From the NCBI GenBank assembly GCA_028023455.1, contig JAQFVV010006294.1, forward strand, positions 930,001 through 994,000: a DNA stretch of 64,000 bases. The letters are read 5' to 3'. Numbering within the stretch: the stretch's first letter is position 1; each line of letters starts with the position of its first letter. This document shows positions 25,401-37,343 of this stretch, one piece after another. A program made the position numbers and the translations under genes. This DNA comes from Epiperipatus broadwayi. Its lineage: Eukaryota > Onychophora > Udeonychophora > Euonychophora > Peripatidae. The notes beneath the pieces were generated by a model, which ran no database searches, was not told the DNA's origin, and saw only the letters and a program-made list of their open reading frames with translations.

Positions 25401-25862
25401 TTATTATTTAAATAAGCATTTATTTTATATAGCACATGTTTATAAATTGTAATCATTAAAGATCAGCCTGTCAAGTTATTGTGCATGCGCTTTTTACAAG
25501 TGTTAATAATAAATGAATACTTTGACTCCCAACACAAGATATAGTATTTAGGAAAGAATAAAATGAATCCACTTATTCTATCCAACCCAAATGCTTATAT
25601 ATGGGCAAATCTTAAGTACTGGAAGTGAAAGCATGAGGATAGATCACTCACTTTAAATTACTGTTTACGATGTCAGAATGAATGACGCCAACGTATATAA
25701 GCATTTGGGTTGGATAGAATAAGTGGATTCATTTTATTCTTTCCTAAATACTGTATCTAGTGTTGGGAGTCAAAGTATTCATTTATTATTAACACTCGTA
25801 AAAAGCGCATGCACAATAGCTTGACAGGCTGATCTTTAATGTATTACATTTTTTATTATTAT
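25401..25862. repeat. inverted pair of a ~280-bp repeat
   Basis: The left copy (about 25401-25688, minus-oriented) and right copy (about 25690-25862) are near-exact inverses: GCATTTGGGTTGGATAGAATAAGTGG to GTGCATGCGC recurs reversed with a few changes. The right copy lacks about 90 bp present in the left near the junction (25600-25690), so the loop is asymmetric. The same repeat family, recognised by TAAGCATTTATTTT, TATAGCA, GCGCTTTTTACAAGTGTTA and AATGACGCC, recurs three times at 41785-42677. No coding frame. Confidence 0.8.
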
Positions 25863-25865
25863 ATA

Positions 25866-26092
25866 TATGGGCTGGGCTGGTCATATTGCTAGAAGAGATG
25901 ATAATAGATGGACAACTGAAATCTTAAACTGAATTTCAAGAGATTGTAAAAGACTCAGAAAGAGACCACATGTGAGATAGATGGATGAAATAAGAAAGTA
26001 TGCAGGGTTGATGTGGAGAAGAGAAATTAAAGATCGGAAAAAAATGGATTGAACATGGAGAGACCTTCCGCAGTGGATTGATAATTGTTGAT
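25866..26092 (+). pseudogene. LINE C-terminal domain relic
   Basis: One forward frame reads MGWAGHIARRDDNRWTTEIL, then two in-frame stops and RKRPHVRWMDEIRKYAGLMW and RDLPQWIDNC-like pieces. This is the familiar end of many LINE ORF2 proteins (W-x-GH-x-x-R, GRP-x-x-RW-x-D-[DE]-I, W-x-x-x-A-x-DR-x-x-W). Stops at 25930 and 26053 mark it as dead. The RT core is missing, so the copy is 5'-truncated. It begins directly at the edge of the inverted-pair repeat, next to a TATTATTATATATATG junction. Confidence 0.75.
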
Positions 26093-27244
26093 GATGATAT
26101 ATTTACTATAATTTTTTTTTTTGGCAATTTTATGTTGCAAACGACACAAGAATACTTTTGTTATTCCTTACTTTAAAAATGTGAGAATTTAAATATAATG
26201 TAGAAAATTATTTGTGTTTGCATATAAATTTAAATAATTTTTTGTTTTAAATTAAATAAATAATTCACATTTAGTCAAGTCAAAAACAAAAGGGCCTATA
26301 TAGAAGTACAGTTTGGATTAATAATATATATATATTAATGTGACTTCATAATATTATTTATATCATATAATCAATTTTTAATATTAAATTAATTTTCTTT
26401 TAATTATCAATGAATGGACTTCTTTATTGTATGAGTAAAACATTTCTATTATTACAGACATAAACATATACCGTATTAGTAGTTAAATGATTTTAATATC
26501 CCGTTTCATGTGATCCACATCATATCTTGGATGGTAATGACTGAATTTGAAGTTTGAGAAAAGGCCTATTCCTTTAAGGAATCAATCATTCTGTACTAAG
26601 ATTATTACCTATTTATAAATAAAAGCTGATTTCAATAGAAGTTAAATAAAATATTAATAAAATGTTTTTATCAATAATGATCAGGAAATTTTCATATTAG
26701 TTTATACAAGATTGTTGCTCATTAATATTCATTATTCCACTATCAAATCAAAATGTACAGGATTATTACTTTAATGAGAGAATATAGTTATATGTTTATG
26801 TTATCTATCATGATGGAAAACATTGGCTGTTACTTAATTTGACAATCCAATCTGGAATATAATCATCAGAACTGATTAAACATTTTATTTAATTAATTAT
26901 AATCATTATTTGCTCCAATACAAAGAAAAATATAATTCAACTGTTTATCCAATGCTAGTTTCTCATTATATAACTTCACTATAAAACTGGTTAGATGTTC
27001 ATAATAACTTTACTCATCTTTTTCCTCATATGTTATATATTTGATGCACCAGTCATGTGAATATTAATATTTCTAAGCATATACAGTCTCTCCTCAATAT
27101 GTAATGTCATTCATTACATTATATAAAAAGTGACCACTTTGGATTATTGTATTAATAAGACTAAAAAAAGCATATAGAAAAAATTTATTGAAAAACTGTT
27201 ATCATAAAAAACTTACATCTAAGTTCTTCAATATAAATGTAATA
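26093..27244. other. AT-rich non-coding DNA
   Basis: No supported gene or repeat. Confidence 0.5.
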
Positions 27245-28299
27245 CCATGTTTCTTCAAAAATAAGACCTAAGCAAAAAATAAGCCCTAGTATGATTTTTC
27301 AGGATGCTTATAATATAAATCTTACTCCAAATATAAGCTCTAGTTAAGATTGTCTGCCAAATAGATAACTTTTGATTGCCCATTAAAACACATGATGGAT
27401 GTATTAAATTATAAAGTAATGAATGTATAAATAAAGAATATTATTGAAATTAATGCTTTAAATAAATAATATATATTATGATTCTTTTATAATTTCCCAT
27501 CGACCATTTTCAACAAACGTAATTCTACCTTTATAAAGAAATAATTTATCTACCACAAGTCAATATATTGGACAATTTATAAAATTATTTATGTATTTTT
27601 AGATACTTATTTATATTCAATACTTAGATTTAGAATGCTTGATTTAGTTTTAGAATTTCATCATGGTAGCTTTTAAATATTCAAGATAAAAAAAAATAGT
27701 TTGATTTTAAACATTTCCCCCCCCCCTAAAAGATGATTAAATAAACAGAAGTGATTTTAATAATCAAAGTTTAACTTAAGTTAAATCAATCTTTCTCCTA
27801 AAGAAAAGTTTTTTAAAAAGAATATCCAAGCAGAGTTATTAGGAGTAATTTGGAAAGTGTTTACAATGTGTGCACTTGACAATGGATGGATGTACTTAAC
27901 ATGGACATGTGAAATACAGAAATATTTTCTGAATTTTTGTGCTTGGATTTTTTTGTCGCTTTTGTATGGACAAACCATTTTCATTACCACTCCTGACTTG
28001 AAGATCTTCAATTATTACTTCATTTAATGATAAATTTAAATGGAATAATATTCTGATCACCAGATAAAATGAATGCAAAAAGAAAAAGCTATTCTGATGG
28101 ATACAAAAACAGAATTATAGGAGGATCCTGGCCTAAGAATCTTACAGCTTTCTGTAAAGAGAAATACTTGAATAAATGTATATTAATAAATATAATTTTT
28201 GTACATAAAAAAATAAAACATCCCCTGAAAATAAGCCCTATGATGTCTTTTGGAGCAAAAATTAATATAAGACTTGGTATTGTTTTTGGGGAAACATAG
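27245..28299. mobile_element. MITE-like DNA element, CCATGTTTC ends
   Basis: The left end is CCATGTTTCTTCAAAAATAA, and the right end, read inverted, is CTATGTTTCCCCAAAAACAA. Sub-terminal blocks (AATAAGCCCTA on the left, its partner AAAATAAGCCCTATGATG on the right, GGAGCAAAAATTAATATAAG) match a kind of inverted-repeat DNA element that I recall in several animal genomes, vertebrates included, though I cannot name the Repbase family. A TA precedes the left end (27243-27244); the right flank is TT, so a TA duplication is possible but eroded. The interior (27400-28070) is AT-rich. An open frame at 28069-28299 starts KRKSYSDGYKNRIIGG and has a faint pogo-like flavour, too weak to call. Confidence 0.6.
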
Positions 28300-28310
28300 T
28301 TTTAATCAAT

Positions 28311-28935
28311 ATACATAGTGGTAAAAATGGAACTACTTAAAGTTTACATACCGATAATGTTGCAATATAGTCTTGCAACAAGGATTTTTATTTTGTGAAC
28401 TTATACCAAATTAATTAATAATTTACATAAAAAAATATTTATGAAATTTTAAATTTTTAATTACATTGTTTTAATAATTTCAAATTTATTGTTTTTTTTT
28501 ATTAATGCCATCTCAACTTCATCTTGTTACAACTAACCTCCAACTTATAGATGGTTGTAACATCATGAAGTTGAGAGATAATAGAGGCAATAATAAAAAC
28601 CAAAAAAAAAATTGAAAATGTTCTAAAATTTGTTCAAAAACAACAGTTACTATTTTTCAGTCCTAATGAGTTAACAGTTCTTATGTAATTTTTTTTATTT
28701 TATTACAATGAACAAGTACAGCAATGCCATTGCATTGATCACATGAATGTTTCACTTACAAATAAATCTAAAGCATCTATATAATAAATACATTGAATAA
28801 TTATATCTTAGTGGTAAAAATGAAAACTATTAATATTTTACATATACTTAAGAAAACAATATTGCAATACAGTCTCACAACTTTATTTTTATTTCTTCAA
28901 GTGACAAAGAGTAGTATATTTTTTGTTATCTTTAT
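28311..28935. repeat. diverged direct repeat ~495 bp apart
   Basis: Copy 1 (28311-28400) and copy 2 (28806-28895) share TAGTGGTAAAAATG, TTTACATA, AATNTTGCAATA.AGTCT and TTATTTT in order. The miRNA-sized hairpin 28486-28612 lies between them. Confidence 0.6.
28486..28612. repeat. ~127-bp hairpin, miRNA-precursor-like
   Basis: CATCTCAACTTCATCTTGTTACAAC pairs with GTTGTAACATCATGAAGTTGAGAG with two small bulges around a ~20-bp loop; the pairing extends outward through TTATTAATGCC with GGCAATAATAA. The total stem is about 50 bp. Size and near-perfect pairing fit either a tiny foldback MITE or a microRNA-like precursor. Expression is unknown. Confidence 0.65.
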
Positions 28936-30275
28936 TTTATTAACTAGTCAAACTCATTATTAAGTTAAATGAAAATACATTTATAAAATTTTAATAGAAA
29001 TTAATTTTTGTATCATTGATTTAATATTTGATGAACACAAATGTCTAGCATTTTTCGTTTATTTTGAATTAGTAGACTTATTTATTTTTAATATTGCATG
29101 TGGAACGTGCCTTAAAATATAGCACCCTGGATAAATGGGCCTGCTTTCCTAGCCCTAGAGGTAATAATAATTATTATTATATACTATTAATCAACACCAA
29201 TTCCTACACATATACTATTGTGAATGTAGAATTTGCTCATTTATTGCTGCTTATGCCTCTTTTATTATTAACCTTCCAGAGCATCAATGATTTGATTCTT
29301 TGAACTGACAGTGACCTAATATTTTGTCTAAAAGTTACATCGCATACTCTTTACTATCTCCTTAGAGGTATGACTTATTTTCATTTAGTACTATAAAGTA
29401 TCAAAAAGTATAGCACTAACGTGACAGTATTTTCATTATTTTGTACAAAGCAATATATTAATAATCTCCATCATTCAAAATTTAATATATATCAAAAAAA
29501 TAACACATTACTTTTTTACAAATGTTTTAATCATAATTTTAAAGTATTTAAATAAAATAAAAAGATAATCTAAATAAAAATTACATGCTAATTTTAATTT
29601 AAGTTTTATTAACAATTAAATGGATTACAGATACACTATTGTTTTGAAACTTTGGTTTTCCACTCTTTCTGATTCAGAAAATTTATAGAAATGAATCAAG
29701 TCACTCAATCATATACATATAAAAATAAAATGTTTTAAAAATTAAATCAAACATATTAGCATAGTTTAACACTTATCTTTGAATATTGCTTAAAAAATTA
29801 ATTAAATTTATTAATTATATTTACTTACTTAGGAAAAAAAAATTATGCTGTATTAGAAATTCAATACTATAATAAATATTGTGCTATATTTTTATATATT
29901 TTTCATCAATTATTGTCTGATTAAGGAAAATGCTAAAAAAAGTATTTCTATACTTGTTTAAAAAATTATTAATAAAGAAAAATTAAATGTAAACAGTATT
30001 AATTTAAAATTAAACATGAATTATTAGCAAATTTTGTTTTTTAAATAATTACACTAATAACAAAAATAAGCTTAAGCTGCTAGAGAAATTAGTATAATAT
30101 TACTTTTAAAAAATTAAACGAAATAAATTAAATTTATTATATATTTATATTTATTTGATTATGAAAAAATTTGCAATGCATATATGGGGGAAAAGTCCTT
30201 ATAAGGTATGGCAAAAATTATATCCAAGTAAAAGTGACTGCTTCATTAACATTGTTTTTCTATCAATAATTTGAG
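28936..30275. other. AT-rich non-coding DNA
   Basis: A less AT-rich patch at 29090-29165 (GGGCCTGCTTTCCTAGCCC) next to a TAATAATAATTATTATTAT run resembles the 3' junction of an old retroelement, but no coding trace supports it. Confidence 0.4.
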
Positions 30276-30940
30276 GATAAATATTTAACAAAGAATTGCA
30301 AATTTTTTATTTCACACACAATTGGGTGTATATTTTGTTACATTAAATAAGTGATGTAATCATATATGGACTTAAAACTATAATCATATATTTTAGTTTC
30401 CATTTATTTTGGAAACAAACTTTTAGAATAGAATTATAATTTTTTTGCTTTTAGATACCATACACAGTTGCAAATTAGTACCTATTATTTACACAGCTTA
30501 GAGATAAACTAAACTTCACAATAAAGAGTATTATAAATATGACACTCTTTTGGTTAAATGTTTCAATACATCAAGTCTGCCAAAACAATCATTTTGACGT
30601 TAAAAATATCAATATATATATATTTCCCCATTTTGTTTTGAAAATGAACATTTAGTGCAGAATTGCAAAGCTTTAACTTTCAGACATTACATATAATTGC
30701 AAATCAATATCTATTATTCATATAACTTAAACTTTTCATAAAAATGTGATTCAGATATTAATTTTTTTGATCACTGGTTGTGTTTTCTCATCTAAGCTCA
30801 TGTAATAGTCTCCTAATATTATAAGTTGCCAATATTTTTTTTTTGTTTTCATTTGTATGAAAATAAATTTTTAATGTAGGATTGCAGGTTTTTTGATTTT
30901 CTATATAAATCACAATTTGCAATCAATGTTTTAGAGATAT
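30276..30940. repeat. diverged tandem array, ~200-bp units
   Basis: About four units share GAATTGCAA (or GATTGCAGG), a T-rich run, ACAYAMAATTGCAAAT and TATTATT. Best matches are at 30400-30500, 30640-30730 and 30850-30930, each preceded by CATTTTGTTTTGAAAAT-like sequence. Old, with no coding. Confidence 0.55.
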
Positions 30941-31060
30941 ATACATGACATAGCTATAAAAATTATAGTTTTGCAATGCCATGTTGGCTGATCCAAAATA
31001 GATTTCAAATGCAAAGGTTTCTGAATAATGGTAGTCTACTTGTATAACAATAATAAGTAG

Positions 31061-31306
31061 TAAACAGAGCAAAACTCTCCATACAGTATTGCCACCTGCG
31101 CTAAACAGAGTAATCAATGGATGCCAGAAGGCTTGTGCATAAAATCCCTATCTAATGCCTACTCATCCAATATCCCCAGACTAGTTTCTGGGGATATTGG
31201 ATGAGTAGGCATTAGATAGGGATTTTATGCACAAGCCTTCTGGCATCCATTGATTACTCTGTTTAGCGCAGGTGGCAATACTGTATGGAGAGTTTTGCTC
31301 TGTTTA
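31061..31306. repeat. exact palindrome, 120-bp arms, 6-bp loop
   Basis: 31061-31180 (TAAACAGAGC to ATCCCCAGA) is repeated as an exact inverse at 31187-31306; comparing base by base I found no mismatch. The spacer is CTAGTT. The arms are GC-richer than the surroundings. The 12-mer TAATAAGTAGTA occurs at 31051-31062, at the left edge, and again at 31352-31363, 46 bp beyond the right edge, and might be a duplication flanking a single insertion event. No family was recognised. Confidence 0.93.
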
Positions 31307-33014
31307 TCAACAATTAATGTGCTAGTATAGGAAATGTGATCATGTGATGCTTAATAAGTAGTAATAAAATAGATAAATATAGACCAATCTAAAAGTCAAT
31401 TGTAGAATCCATTTTCAATAATTAATAATAATAAATTATGTGATGAAACTTGTACATGAAAGTAGGACTTTTATACATAACATTATAATGGAAAATGAGT
31501 CAGTAACAAAATAAAACACATATTCAGAAATATCATATTAATTAGTTAGAAAAGTCTACACAATTGTGATTATAGAAATTGTTTATCAATATACAAAATT
31601 ATATTTAAAACTATATGAAAAGTATTATATAATATATTTGAATTACTAAAAAGTCAGTGGTATAGAAGTTAAGTAACTATTTGCCACGAGTTACCAACTT
31701 TGCAACAATAGTACTTTTGAACATAAAAATAATTTAGTAGCCACAAATCAAATACGCTGATCGCATAACCACATTTGTTAATTAAGCTTTAAAGGCAAAT
31801 AATTTTAAATAAATACCAAAATATTCAAAACAATTACAATTAAATATTTAATAGTAAAGTGTTAATCAGGTGACTGTAAATATATAAACACAAACCTCCC
31901 AGAGAAAACAAAACCCAATATGCTCAGTCACAGAAGACAAAATAAGACACTTACGTGGGAGAGCTGAGATGTTCATTTCAATTAGATCTTTCATATTATG
32001 TTGAAAACAGTCAGAAAAATTTACTTTCTTAAATATGATTCACATGTCAATCGTATGTCAGTCACATTTAGTTGCTCCGAGAGATAAGTCTGTAGCATGG
32101 TTGATTGAATATGGATTTGTGTTCAAAAAGAAAAGAAATGTTAGTAGTATATGTGCTTATAAAAGCCTAAATCAATAAATATATATATATATATTCATAA
32201 AAATACATGATAATTGTTTTTGGAGAATAATACAAGACTGAAAATATGAGTTTCACTCAGAATAAGAATTCAGAAGTTATATGTCAAGCAAATGAGATAT
32301 ATCAAGCTTTATTATCATTTTAATCCAAAGTATAGTTAAAGTGAATTCACTAAATCATACTTTTTTATTTAATATATTGTAACAGTCAGCAAAACTAATC
32401 ATAAAAACTAAGCAGTGATCACTAATTCACGTCTGTGTGTAACATCATAAAAACATTACCACAAATGATAGCAAGTCCAAACCTCATTGCCTATACCCCC
32501 AGAACAATCTCCATGTGACTATCACATCTGATGTTAACATATATGCCCTCTTCTTATATCCCGCAGAGGTCAGGGAGATACAAAAGACTTAAAACTAACA
32601 AATGCTAATTGTGATAAACAAGACACATGTATATATATTTATTAATAACAATAAAAATAAACAAGATAGAATAAAGCGAAATAAAAATTAAAATGTCTAG
32701 ATTTAAACCTAAGATTCTATTGCATTTCTTATAGGTTAAAAAAATGAATTAGCGATTAAACATCATAATTATCATTAGTTTACATACAGTAGAGGGACTA
32801 GAGGTTTTACATACTTCAATAACCTCGAGAATGGACATTTTACAATGCTATAACTGTTAATTACTTCTTAATTAAGCAGGGTGAAGCTATGAGTATTTAT
32901 TTAACTATAGTGAAATCACAATTTTTAATAGATGGTCACCATTGACTTAGAATTATGACTGATGACACTTCTTATAATATCAGGCTTTAAAAATATATTT
33001 AAAAAAAACAGAAT
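31307..33014. other. AT-rich DNA with GC-richer patch at 32450-32570
   Basis: The patch holds CCTATACCCCCAGAACAATC and GGTCAGGGAGA, the latter shared with 17617-17627; a TGTAAC start at 32379 parallels 17468. Possibly a diverged copy of the same LTR- or SINE-like repeat. No gene. Confidence 0.4.
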
Positions 33015-33236
33015 GTGGTGCTAAGTTTGCAAAACAGAAGTTTATCTAATAATGAATCAGAGATAGGATATGCCCGCCTTGATGAGGCCATAACCAGGAA
33101 TTTCATTGGATTTGAGAGTCATGAGCAGGAAAAGACATCACCTCATATAACTAGTATCGAAATTCATTTCCACAAAACAGGAATGATCAAGTGTTTAAAG
33201 AACAAATATACTGTAAAATTTTACATTTTGATTTAG
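33015..33236 (+). CDS. hypothetical 73-aa open frame
   Basis: The codon content here is less A/T-biased than its surroundings, and residues 12-50 (NESEIGYARLDEAITRNF, then GFESHEQEKTSPHITS) look protein-like. The last 15 residues are K, Y, I and F-rich and probably non-coding read-through. A CAG lies just upstream (33008-33011 region), but without a good pyrimidine tract. It could be an exon, an exapted fragment or chance. I recognise no domain. Confidence 0.22.
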   Translation: MVLSLQNRSLSNNESEIGYARLDEAITRNFIGFESHEQEKTSPHITSIEIHFHKTGMIKCLKNKYTVKFYILI

Positions 33237-34024
33237 GCCTTATATCATGCACTATAAAGTGCTAGTTAATCAAATTATTTAATGAGAATGGTCCATTCCA
33301 GTAGGAGTTTGGATATTTCAAGAACATAGTTAAATTTCCTGATTAACTGACCTAATATTTTATTACTATTCAAATTGCTGGCGGAATCAGTTTTTAATTT
33401 ATTTAAGAGGGCACCAGGGTTCTATAGACCTCTGATTCCATCACATCTCATAGATTTGCAGCAAATAACTAAAAGTATAAAGAATTTTCCCTAGCATTTG
33501 TATATTAAACAAACATGTTGGTGTAGGTAATTTATACATTTCTTACAGATTTAAAACAAAATCTAATAAACTAAAATTAAGAACGTACAATGAAAAATGA
33601 TATTAAAATATAAATATATTATTATGACAAATTAAAATATTTAAATGATAAATTATTAATAAAATTGGAAAGCACATACACATGCTCATCCAGATAATAA
33701 TGTTAATCAAATAATTAAATAGTCCTATTTAATTCTCTTCTTTTAAACTTCTTCTAGAAAGCCATAAATGAAAGTTCCTTGAATAATAAATTGATGAATA
33801 TCCCTAGCAGTATTTGAAGTTTGTAGGTAATGTTTATATTAAATTTATTTTGCAAATATTTGATTAGACACAAGTTAGAATAAAAATATTAACTTACCAG
33901 TGAATTCCGTGGGTTTAGTTAGATCGTAGATTATTGTAACATACATGTATTTCTTGGAATGAAGAGATCATTGGTAAACTGATTTCTTCTGTCAACATTT
34001 TCATGTTCCTGGTCTGCTCTAAAA
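33237..34024. other. AT-rich non-coding DNA
   Basis: Nothing supported. Confidence 0.45.
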
Positions 34025-34155
34025 TTAGTCTTGAAAGCTTTTTGGAGTGATTTCTTTATAACAAAAGAAAGTATCTGCAAATGTTCTGATTTCCACTCCT
34101 GCATGACGAATTAGTCCAGAATAGAGTGGTCCTGAATGGCTTCTCCTGCCAGGAC
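34025..34155 (-). CDS. possible terminal exon, minus strand
   Basis: On the minus strand a T-rich tract and TCTTTTGGCAG precede 34155. A frame is then open for 42 codons to a TAA at 34025-34027, reading RRSHSGPLYSGLIRHAGVEI then FADTFFCYKEITPKSFQD. Composition is coding-like. No known family was recognised, and no partner exon was found, so this remains a weak candidate. Confidence 0.2.
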
Positions 34156-34549
34156 CTGCCAAAAGAACAAAACAAGACCCTCCTCTACTCGAAGTTATTT
34201 GATTTTTATACTCTCAATCAGTTTTGAGATTTCTGCACATATTTTTTATTTTATTATCAGAATACAAATTGGTAATCTTGTACATTCCTTATTACTTTTT
34301 AGTTACAAAGTCTTTTTTTATATAAATTATTTCAGTCATCTTTACTTATGGTTTAAAAGGTTTTACTCAGATTCTAAACTCTTGCATTTATAATTTCTTT
34401 CTTTTGTTTATCTGGATTAGTAATCTGTATGCATTTCTATTCCTTCCAATTTTAACTTTAATTAAATAGATACTATCGAACACAAATAACTTTCATTGTA
34501 CATATCTAAAAAATAAAATTATACTAACAAAAAAAAAATGTATCTATTG

Positions 34550-35210
34550 TACCGGTCGAAAATGTATGTCCATCCAACAAGATTTAGAATCTAAGCAAAA
34601 GTACCCCGAATCCAATCATGCCCAAGATACACAGGTCAAGAGCAATCATGAATTCTAACTTATTTGCCCACTCCCCAAATCTATAACATTATGAACAACA
34701 CCTACGGTGATACCACATAAATTCATTATATCCCAGCCCGGTGCTATGTTTTACATGAGACTCAACTGATGATGATGAGATTGAGTGAACCCAATGTATT
34801 AAGTTACGAGTATACATAAATATAAATATTAATAAGGAGATTCGAACAATTGGATTAAGTTTAAAATATAAATATTTATTTTGAACAAAATTAACGATGA
34901 GTTTTATATATATATAATTAACTCTATGCTTGTAAAACTTTATTTTCATTACAAACATTAAAGAATCTTATTACGATTATTTTGATTTTGACAAATATTA
35001 ATTTAGTGCGGCAGTTACAAGAAATGGATTTATCGGAGTGGTTTGGTGGACGTTTTATACATAAAAACACATTTATAAAGATACAATCGAGTTTCGCTGA
35101 TTAGACAATTTCAATACATAAGTTTATTTTATTTAGATATTTGATTTATAATAATTAAAATGAGAATATATTTTGATCGGCAGAATAAAACATTTCTTTT
35201 ACATTTTCAG
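34550..35210. other. GC-richer mixed region
   Basis: Includes a minus-strand 89-codon frame (34689-34958) with a coding-like C-terminal third and a plus-strand open stretch (about 34920-35104) ending in MDLSEWFGGRFIHKN and a stop. Neither has splice or start signals good enough to call. Confidence 0.3.
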
Positions 35211-35318
35211 CAGTTAACGATAGAATATACCGAAAACTCAGTAATTGCGGGAAAGGTTTATTTCAATAAAGAGGGAGGGCAGCTTCATGAGAAGTTGGAT
35301 TTAAACTCCAACAAATAA
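35211..35318 (+). CDS. possible terminal exon, plus strand
   Basis: A pyrimidine-rich acceptor (CATTTCTTTTACATTTTCAG) ends at 35210. The frame from 35211 runs 35 codons (QLTIEYTENSVIAGKVYFNK onward) to TAA at 35316. The codon mix is protein-like and the phase is 0, the same phase in which the candidate exon 23026-23140 ends, but 12 kb separates them and nothing else links them. No family was recognised. Confidence 0.22.
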   Translation, partial: QLTIEYTENSVIAGKVYFNKEGGQLHEKLDLNSNK

Positions 35319-36560
35319 AGAAAAAAAATGTTTTATTATCACATATGATTTACTTTGCTAATCAGGCTGGAAAACTAACTGTAAGAAATGGCAGTGCTAG
35401 CATATTATCAGCGAGAGGAAATGGCATATTTGGCCAGGATAAGGTCATTCTCCAATTTTCTATAATGATGGAACACACCAGCTTCATGCTGAAATGGTAC
35501 AGGAAGAAAAGGTAGGTAGGAAGATTCTATGGGCTGGGCTACGGCGCATCCATACATTGCTTCATCTACTCTAACCTGCATGTTCTAGAAGTAAACGTAG
35601 ACTTTTTATGAACGAGGGTACTAATGACGAAGCTTTGAATCCCTGGACTGAGGTACAGGCGAATCAGATCGAAGCCTTATGCGGCTTATGAATAATTGGA
35701 CATATGCTAGCAACGCTATCTTAATAATATAAAATCATTAAATTTAAATATTAAAGAAAAGCCTTAAATGGTTTAACAAATATGTAATGATATGCTAAAA
35801 TAATGACCTACGTAATCTAGTCATTGATTATAAATTAAACTATCATTAATGAAGCATGCATTGCTCCCCCTTCTTGAATAAATATTTTAACATAGGAAAC
35901 AAAAACTAAAATAGTGCAAATTACAAAACAAATTTATGTCGCCAGCCTTTGTGGCGATGGTGATCAATAAGAAATTTAGAAAACTAACAGACACCAATAT
36001 CCACCCCGGACTGCAAAAGTATTTATACATTTTGTATAAATTTACAATAAAACATTTATATAAAAAAAGGGTATTCATTTAAAGTATAAACCCAATCTTA
36101 CGAAATATCTAAAATAAATAACAAGAACTCAATAACCCCCCTCCTTCTAAATTCGCAAGATTAAGTTTGAGTGACATTTATAAATAAAATTAAACAAGAA
36201 AATATAAAAATATTATTAAAATTAAATTATAACCACATCAAATTATAAAAATAATAAGAAGCATGAGTTGGATGACAGATTAATTACATAGTAGAGAATT
36301 GATATAAAAGATTAACAGAGCTTTTAAAAACATTAAACAAAGAAAATATTAGTTTACAAATTAAATTATAACATTAAAATGGGTTAAGGCGATTATACTG
36401 TCTTTGGGCCGATTACCTCAGGATTCTGTGAAGTGTTGACGAATCTTCTGTGGCAGGCGGCATTCTTGGAGCTACATCTCGGCACAAGTCGGACTGAGGA
36501 CGGAGGGCAGGCAGCTTAGGGCCTCAAAATTTCAACGGATGTGAAGTCACCTAGCAACGA
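35319..36560. other. GC-richer patches, no confirmed gene
   Basis: 35380-35700 and 36390-36550 contain CG dinucleotides and balanced composition. 35358-35519 holds a 54-codon plus-strand frame (from MIYFANQAGKL) ending near an AAAAG|GTAGGT donor-like site. These may be UTR, exon or old transposon DNA. Confidence 0.3.
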
Positions 36561-37317
36561 TTGACCAAACTCTGACATAATAGATTTTTAGCCATATTTA
36601 TGTCAATTTTTAGCCCCTCAGAGAATGTTTATTTTAATTAGATTTCCTGACTTTAATGGATCTCTAATTTACAAGAGTCTTTTCTCTATTATTAGTAGAG
36701 ATGCAGTTGTGAGATAACTGTCTAAAATCAATTCAAATCAATTTCCTGTTTGGAAATGGATTTGACAAAAAAATGTTAATAGCTAACTAAAATCCATTAG
36801 CTTTGTTTTAAATTTTGCTTTTTCTTAACTTTAATTTACAAATTCCGTTTTTTAAAATCATGAAACAAACTCCCCACCCCTTCCCTTTAATTATTTTTAG
36901 ACAGTTATCTTGAATTTATATTTTTCATTTTACAACAAAAGTAATTATGAAGTACTAAAATAAAGGTTAAAATATACAATTTTAAAAGACATAATTATTT
37001 AATAATTTTAATTACATATATAAGCTCCTGTAATACCTGTATATATCTGAGCCGCATCTATGAAAGGCTAATATTTAAAATAATTGATGATTTTTATTTC
37101 ATGTTTGTATTTATAAATCTCATAGATGCTTCTCAGAAATATATGTATAGTTTATATACATTTTATAACAAAACAAAAAAAAGGAGCATGATGACACATG
37201 GGCTGTAGTAGAACCGTGAAACTCGATCTTGAACTAAGGTCGACTGTTTCACTATGGAGAAATTTTTTTAAAACTTTACTTCTTTTAGCTTTTCAATGTT
37301 AACCAATGCTAATATAC

Positions 37318-37343
37318 TTGTACCATATATATATATGGTACAA
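37318..37343. repeat. 26-bp perfect palindrome
   Basis: TTGTACCATATA is inverted exactly around a TA-repeat centre. Probably an (AT)n microsatellite with symmetrical flanks. Confidence 0.75.

Noticed and set aside
28069-28299. 76-codon frame beginning KRKSY as a pogo-type transposase
   Set aside because: Only a few N-terminal residues fit, the position is at the end of the element, and the rest is MITE terminal sequence.
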